DNA from: Knufia peltigerae
Taxonomy: Eukaryota > Ascomycota > Eurotiomycetes > Chaetothyriales > Trichomeriaceae
DNA: 10,439 bases
Direction of reading: 5' to 3'
Assembly (NCBI GenBank): GCA_030247855.1
Contig: JAPDRN010000271.1
Span: forward strand, 1 to 10,439
The position numbers and the translations under genes were made by a program. Below, piece after piece: positions 7,501-10,439 of this stretch. Under the pieces are notes generated by a model. That model did not search any database, was not told where the DNA came from, and saw only the letters and a program-made list of their open reading frames with translations. The stretch's first letter is position 1. Every line of letters starts with the position of its first letter.

Positions 7501-8656
7501 GTTTGAGGGATATCAGAAGCGAGCGCTATAGCAACCCTGTTTGAGCTTTTGATTGTTTATGGAGTTTGTAAATGGGATTAGCTTCATTATGGCTCTGTTG
7601 GCAATGTGCAGGCAGTAAATGTGAACGGATCTTCTGGACGGTCTTCTAGCCTAGCATCATTCGTAATGGGGGCTTCACAGGAAGGCTTCCTCGTGTTCAA
7701 TAGGGGAGGGTATGTAACGGGAACAATGTAATAAAGCAATTGTCAGAGAGACTAATAACCAAATCCCAATCTGTCCTTTGTCCCACAACAGAGATTAATT
7801 CACTCAGGGAAGGAGCGGTCACAGCCCTCTTGATGGAGGGCTTGGAGGAATTCGATCGACCATCCAGGCCCCCTCGGGCAGGCAAACCCACCGCTGAGGA
7901 AATCGACGAGAGCCAGCTGCCGACGTGGGTTTATCGGCAGAGGCGAAACACAGGCTTCACGAGCCATCAGTCCCGTCGTCTGACGATCCTTTTTCACCCA
8001 GGATTCACAGCTGGCTTGGGCAGGTCAAAGATACGCCGTCGTCAGTCACGAGCTGCATTGAGAAACTAGGCCAGTACGAGTAATTACGAGGAGGGAGCTA
8101 GCTGCCTGAGAGAGAACGGGTCAATGGGCACGAGCTGAATTGGACGTGGCTGGACGATGGTGCACACTCCACCAAGCTACCCATTCCCGCTTCAAGTCTT
8201 TTCTCGTCCTGCGTCAAGTCAAAGAAAAGGAATGTTGGGCATCAAAAGAAAGACGGAACCCAAGGAGCAGGCAGGCGAAAGGCGCGTTGGTGCTGTCCTC
8301 AGAATGGGTAGGGCGACATTCGCCTCGTCTTTCCCTCTAACAATATACCGGAAGCCTGTGCAGTAGGCCCCCGGCCGAACCTCTGCAAACGACTAAAGCT
8401 GGTGGAGCGGTACCATCTCCTCAGCACTGACCGTTTCTCTTTTGCACGAAGCGCCGACCCATAGCTAGATTGGCTCTTCCAGCTACCCAAGGGTCGAAAA
8501 GTTTCTGCCGAAAACTCCTGGGCGATCTCCGCTGCGACACAGACCTGGGGGAGGGCCCCCTACTGCAGAGCATCCATCATTTGCGTCCCATGGCATGGGA
8601 GGCCGGGGTGTAAGTAGGTTGCGTTGGTGCCCCCCTTGGCCCAGTACTTGGTCGAC

Positions 8657-8683
8657 CAGGATCAGGATCAGGATCAGGCTCAG
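8657..8683 (+). repeat. Hexanucleotide tandem repeat (CAGGAT, about 4 units)
   Basis: Three perfect CAGGAT units followed by CAGGCT and CAG. A simple repeat in non-coding sequence. Confidence 0.8.
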
Positions 8684-10070
8684 AAACCGTGCCACGATTG
8701 TGAACCGAGTCTCCCTGTTTTGAGTCTTGTAATCTTGGAACGGTGCCCTCTCTCTCTTTCTATCCCCTCCAGGCCCTTCCGGAATCTACTTCCACGAGTC
8801 TCCAGCTTTGGAGGACTTGCTGGGGCCACTTTTGGCACCACCATGGTAAAAAATACTACGGATTTGCTCGTGCTCGGTACCCATGATCCGCAAGAATGAT
8901 GCGAAACCGAGCGTGCAGGGTTCTGGGGCGACGGTAGCTCCCCCCCCCCCTACACCTTACAGCAATACTTGTGGGGAGTATTTTATTGTACATGTGCTCC
9001 TTACGAGTATGTACAGTATCAACAACAGCAAGCTCTCGGTCATGCATCACCCTTTGATGAGTCGCTCGTCTGGAAATTTCAGCCCAAAACAGTCTTCCTC
9101 CAAGGTCCACCTCACTAGTTGATGTTTAGTCAGGCTAGGATCCAGAACAGAACGCTGGAGCTGGGATTTCTTTGAGCATGTGGTAACAACCTTTGGGGTG
9201 CTGTATGGAACATTCTAGGTACGGATATTGTACGGAAGGTTTTCTCGTTATACTGTAAATTTTGTCATGACTGCACTGTTTTACCCTCCCAAAACAGGGT
9301 GATGATCAGCAAGCAGATGACTATAACCCTGTCAATCAATGGCTTGGAGCAAGCCCACGTTACTCATACTGCCCTCCGTAAAGGTTCAGGTTTGGCCTTG
9401 CTGCGCGAAACGCCTTCTGAGCTTGCAGATACGAGCATCTTGGGACTGAAAACGTCGGATGTGGGTGGCTTGGAAGTCGAAAAAGTTCGGAAGAGGCTTT
9501 CCCTGGTCAACAGACCCTGGTACGTCCCGAGACAATCTCCTTCCTGGCCCCCCTGGTCCGCGTCTGACCTCGGCAAAATGCAAACCACCAATTCGTCAAG
9601 AAGAACACACATGCTCGTATGTTATTGCCTGAGGGTAACATGAGTACGGGGAGTACGAGTCTACGAAAAAAGAGGGGGCTGTGGGCAAAGCACCTCGAGA
9701 CCCAAGGGCCCTAAACAGACGTTTCCACAACCCGGTAGAATTACCTGCACGTCAGAAGCCACAGATGGTCGCTAAGGGGTCCCGGAAGAATCGGCGGTCA
9801 ATCCGGGCGGGCAAAGCCGTAAGCCAGATTCGCCGGGGTACGATGATCGTCCGTCCGACTGACTAGGCAAGAAATCACACAATAATGAGCAGTAAGAGCC
9901 GAGCACGACTGCCTCACTACTTGGAAAAAAGGAGTCGTGCTTCGTGTGCTGAAAATGGCAATGCTCGGGCATGTACAATACTACCTCGTACCCACTGACC
10001 CAAAATGTCGGTATCAATCCCCACAAAGAGTTGCGCATTTACATATGATTTGCAACTGGCGGGTAGGGTC

Positions 10071-10091
10071 GGTGGTGGTGGTGGTGGTGGT
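10071..10091 (+). repeat. (GGT)7 microsatellite
   Basis: Seven perfect GGT units. It is complementary to the (ACC)6 tract 175 bp downstream, so the two could pair over 18 bp. Confidence 0.9.
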
Positions 10092-10266
10092 CGATGCAAA
10101 AAGATACGAGGGATCTTGTACTTACTTGTTCCCACCTTGGCCCAAGCTTGGTCAATTTGTCGGACCTCGAGATCGTGGACGACGATTGACCTCTCCGCTT
10201 TTTCACGTAAAAGTGAGGCGAACAAAAGGTGCTCCAAGAGAAAAAAAAGAGGCGAGAGCCACCACA

Positions 10267-10284
10267 ACCACCACCACCACCACC
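10267..10284 (+). repeat. (ACC)6 microsatellite
   Basis: Six perfect ACC units, preceded by an imperfect CCACCACA. It is the inverted counterpart of the (GGT)7 tract at 10071-10091. Confidence 0.9.
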
Positions 10285-10439
10285 GCTCAGCGAACGGATA
10301 TGCACAACGGCAGACGATTGGACTCTCTACAACTGTAAGACGAAATTTGAAAAGGAAAAAAAAATGGGGATCAAGAATGGCGGCATTGCATGTGAAGCTT
10401 GTGAGGGCCATCAGACTCCTCTTTCTATCTCTCTCCCTC

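Larger units (their letters stand above)
7501..10439. other. Downstream intergenic region without a supported gene
   Basis: Open frames at 7740-8069 (plus, 109 codons), 9299-9643 (plus, 114), 9681-9866 (plus) and 9917-10411 (minus, 164) show no family motif; the last owes its Trp and Pro runs to microsatellites. An AATAAA lies at 7730-7735. Other visible items are a C11 run at 8940-8950, a CAGGAT tandem at 8657-8683, a CTGTTTT/AAAACAG hairpin at 9276-9297, and TACAGTA at 9012 with TACTGTA at 9251. Confidence 0.5.

Noticed and set aside
9917..10411. 164-codon minus-strand open frame with runs of Trp and Pro
   Set aside because: The runs are translations of the GGT/ACC microsatellites; the rest has no motif.

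Overview
This window looks like nuclear DNA of a filamentous ascomycete (Pezizomycotina). The evidence is one intact, intronless gene whose protein is clearly a Wor1/Ryp1/Sge1-type WOPR (Gti1/Pac2 family) transcription regulator, a fungal-type 70-nt intron just upstream of it, and one AT-rich decayed repeat in otherwise roughly balanced-GC sequence. I cannot place the order or species with confidence.

Layout: 1-1123 has no recognisable gene, with G-runs near the left end. 1124-1643 holds an AT-rich island (about 38% GC by hand count) bounded by a perfect 16-bp inverted repeat and containing stem-loops and a duplicated 29-bp block; it is probably a decayed small transposable element. 1644-3959 is intergenic with no convincing gene, but carries several copies of TACTGTA/TACAGTA, including a 14-bp palindrome. 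3960-5493 is a pyrimidine-rich stretch strongly depleted of ATG on the + strand only; it reads as a long 5' leader with three short uORFs and one well-formed intron (5121-5190). 5494-6846 encodes the WOPR protein of 450 aa. 6847-10439 is the 3' UTR plus a long intergenic region with a perfect small hairpin, microsatellites and no gene I can support.

The window therefore carries a single protein gene with about 5.5 kb upstream and 3.6 kb downstream that appear non-coding. That architecture fits a master developmental or virulence regulator, for which long regulatory regions and long leaders are known in the family (Candida WOR1). The most interesting parts are the ATG-poor leader, the intron that contains the only ATG between the third uORF start and the true start, the uORFs, and the clustered TAC(A/T)GTA motifs. 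No new enzyme system, CRISPR array, tRNA or rRNA was seen.
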